Part shown: positions 62,151 to 64,000 of the stretch, piece after piece
How the letters are laid out: every line of letters begins with the position of its first letter
Numbering within the stretch: position 1 is the first letter of the stretch
Assembly: GCF_019091135.1 (NCBI RefSeq)
Contig: NZ_JAGXJW010000005.1
Coordinates: 62,001 to 126,000 of the forward strand
Length of the DNA stretch: 64,000 nucleotides
Source: Cohnella sp. GbtcB17
GTDB taxonomy: Bacteria; Bacillota; Bacilli; Paenibacillales; Paenibacillaceae
Reading direction: 5' to 3'
The notes under the pieces: generated by a model
The model's database searches: none
Seen by the model: the letters and a program-made list of their open reading frames with translations, nothing else
Told to the model about the DNA's origin: nothing
Translations under genes and position numbers: made by a program

Positions 62151-63590
62151 ATGCACAAGGTCATGATTGTAGATGATGAGTCGTGGGCAATTCGAGGAAT
62201 CCGCAACGCCTTTGACTGGGAGAAAAACGGTTTTGAAATTATAGGCCAATTTACAAGCGCTTATAAGGCGTGGGATGCGATCCTGACAGAAAAACCTGAC
62301 TTGGTACTTACGGATATCCGGATGCCGGACATTTCCGGACTCGATCTTATGCAGAGAGCCAAAGCGCATGAATTGGACACCGAGTTTGTCGTCGTTAGCG
62401 GATATGCGGAATTTAAATACGCTCAGGAAGCGCTGCGCTACGGCGCGCTTAATTATTTCCTGAAGCCGCTGGACGTAGATATGGCCGATTCGTTTATTGC
62501 GGAGCTTGCCCTGCATTTCTCCAAAAGATGTGCGGCACGCAATCAACTTCTTCTGGATGCGCTTACCTCCCCCAATACGGAAGAGATCAAACGTTATCTG
62601 CCGCTTCCCGAGGGTGCGGATGAATGTTACTACCAGGTGCTTTCCATCGATTTCAAAGGCGATCATCTGGATTTCAGAAAGCTGCTCTCTTTGGAAGGAA
62701 AGCCTGTTACGGCGATGGAAGTTGAAGCCGGAACGAATAAAAAGTTGATTGTTCTGATGACGGAACATAAAGCTTGTTTGGTATGGGATGAATTGATTCT
62801 GAAAAATACTGGCATGAATACCGTTGGCATCAGCAGCGTTTCCAGCCAGCTCACGCATATGAGCAAGCTGATTAAAGAAGCGGATCTGTCCGCTTCCCAA
62901 GCTTTTTTGGACGAAGGCGCAAAAGTCGTTCATTACGAGCCGAAGGTTCAATTGGTGAAACCATGTATCGATGAGATGTACCGGATTATACAAGGGTATC
63001 AACTTGGCGATATGGATGCGTACATCAAAGGTCTGCAGACTTACTTCAAGGATCGGCGGCTTGGCATGAGCGAAGTTGTTTACTTATGGAATCAGGCCGT
63101 CGGGGTCCTGATCAACGCTTATGCGGAGCAATTGAAAGATATGGAGCTGGATTTCCTTAATTATGCCGAGATTAAGGAACGATTCGAACACTTCGAATCG
63201 TTGTGCAGCTTTTTGCATGACGTCCTCGCTTCGATCAGGCAAGGGACCAACCGCTCTTTGCACGAAGGAGACATCGTGTCTCACTTCAACAAGATGGTAG
63301 CCTATATCGACGGTCACTATGAACAGAAATTGTATTTGAAAGATTTATCCGCCCAGTTCTACATTAATCAAGTGTATTGCTGTCAATTGTTCAAGAAAAA
63401 ACTCGGCAAAACCTTCTCCGAATATGTGTCGGAGCTCCGAATCAAGAAAGCCCGTGAGCTATTGAAGAAAACCGACTTATCCATTGAGGAGATCGCCGTT
63501 CAGACCGGGTATGTGGAATATTACTATTTCAATAAAGTTTTCAAGAAGCATTGCGGGATCACCCCTTCAAAATTCAGAAAAAGCAATTAA
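62151..63590 (+). CDS. AraC-type response regulator, YesN type (second system)
   Basis: A 479-residue regulator starting MHKVMIVDDESWAIRGI. Receiver domain 1-120 with phosphorylated Asp55 in LVLTDIRMPDISG and the switch lysine in YFLKPLD; a middle helical region; and an AraC helix-turn-helix pair at about 380-478 (LSAQFYINQVYCCQLFKKKLG, IAVQTGYVEYYYFNKVFKKHCG). It probably binds the direct repeats at 58383-58413 to switch on the permease-permease-lipoprotein operon. The cognate kinase gene starts 20 bases downstream. Confidence 0.93.
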   Translation: MHKVMIVDDESWAIRGIRNAFDWEKNGFEIIGQFTSAYKAWDAILTEKPDLVLTDIRMPDISGLDLMQRAKAHELDTEFVVVSGYAEFKYAQEALRYGALNYFLKPLDVDMADSFIAELALHFSKRCAARNQLLLDALTSPNTEEIKRYLPLPEGADECYYQVLSIDFKGDHLDFRKLLSLEGKPVTAMEVEAGTNKKLIVLMTEHKACLVWDELILKNTGMNTVGISSVSSQLTHMSKLIKEADLSASQAFLDEGAKVVHYEPKVQLVKPCIDEMYRIIQGYQLGDMDAYIKGLQTYFKDRRLGMSEVVYLWNQAVGVLINAYAEQLKDMELDFLNYAEIKERFEHFESLCSFLHDVLASIRQGTNRSLHEGDIVSHFNKMVAYIDGHYEQKLYLKDLSAQFYINQVYCCQLFKKKLGKTFSEYVSELRIKKARELLKKTDLSIEEIAVQTGYVEYYYFNKVFKKHCGITPSKFRKSN

Positions 63591-63610
63591 CGATGAACGG
63601 AGCGGCAGAG

Positions 63611-64000
63611 ATGAAGACCAGCAGGCTGAAATTAAAACATCAGATATGGCTTATCTTTTTTTTCGCGATCGTTATATTTACAGCTATGGTGTTGTATTTC
63701 TTTTATAGCTTTTCTCATCTCACCCAGAATAGGGCTGCCAACTTCGGGAACCAAATGATTGAGCAAACGCGAAGCAAGATCGATACCGTCTTTAATGATA
63801 TCCGGGTCAGCACCGGCATTGCGGTCAACAGCAAACTGATTCAGGAATATACCGTAGTGGATGACGATTACAAGAGAGCGTTTGATAGCGGTAATTATGC
63901 ACTGGATCTCATGGATTATATGAGATCCTTTAATTCGTATGTGAGCGGAATCGTCATTGATGACGTCCGCGGGAAGAAGCTTTACAGTCTGAATTCCTCG
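63611..64000 (+). CDS. Sensor histidine kinase, YesM type, 5' part (runs off window)
   Basis: The ATG at 63611 opens a frame that stays open to the last base, 130 codons. Residues 12-33 (WLIFFFAIVIFTAMVLYFF) form a first membrane segment, followed by an extracellular region with the helical beginning of a dCache-type sensor (NFGNQMIEQTRSKIDTVFND). The position directly after a YesN-type regulator marks it as the sensor kinase of the second system. Kinase domains lie outside the window. Confidence 0.85.
   Translation, partial: MKTSRLKLKHQIWLIFFFAIVIFTAMVLYFFYSFSHLTQNRAANFGNQMIEQTRSKIDTVFNDIRVSTGIAVNSKLIQEYTVVDDDYKRAFDSGNYALDLMDYMRSFNSYVSGIVIDDVRGKKLYSLNSS

Overview
The window reads as chromosome of a high-GC, endospore-forming Firmicute of the Paenibacillaceae (Paenibacillus/Cohnella type). 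The evidence is spoVM, a stage VI sporulation F gene and remA; the Bacillus-like block gmk-rpoZ-coaBC-priA-def-fmt-rsmB-rlmN-prpC-prkC-rsgA-rpe-spoVM-rpmB; S-layer-homology anchoring; and repeated LplB/LplC-type sugar ABC transporters paired with YesM/YesN-type two-component systems. No rRNA, tRNA, CRISPR, phage or insertion sequence was recognised.

Layout. 1-9.3 kb, carbohydrate use: the 3' end of a sugar-binding lipoprotein gene, a very large secreted GH27-like protein with repeated binding modules and C-terminal SLH motifs, then a three-gene set (SDR dehydrogenase, acid-sugar dehydratase of the enolase superfamily, GH29 fucosidase) that looks like cytoplasmic deoxy-sugar catabolism. 9.3-17.3 kb: rqcH, a Ca2+ P-type ATPase, and two Fur-box-preceded iron/siderophore genes, one a lipoprotein and the other an AraC regulator fused to a binding-protein domain. 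17.4-41.6 kb: housekeeping backbone from dapF to recG, all on the plus strand except rpmB. 41.7-45.5 kb: a sporulation gene, a hairpin-rich tandem array, yedK, and a minus-strand SOS cassette (small beta-rich protein, Y-family polymerase, helical partner) under two LexA operators. 45.8-58.3 kb: a GH35 enzyme with its ABC transporter, a membrane-anchored binding protein with sensor kinase and response regulator, and a LacI regulator. 58.4-64 kb: a second permease-permease-lipoprotein-regulator-kinase system in visibly AT-richer DNA, cut by the window end.

The genes cooperate as sensing, uptake and hydrolysis units for plant or microbial glycans: surface protein and lipoproteins capture sugars, permeases import oligosaccharides, cytoplasmic GH29 and GH35 enzymes split them, and kinase/AraC pairs, LacI and probable CcpA sites regulate.

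Most unusual items: the GH27-like protein lacks the catalytic nucleophile aspartate (Val instead) while keeping the acid/base; three intergenic tandem arrays of unrelated sequence share a 50-52 bp period, one with compensatory changes in a hairpin; and a possible folded RNA follows spoVM. All functional assignments come from reading motifs and gene order; no database search was run.
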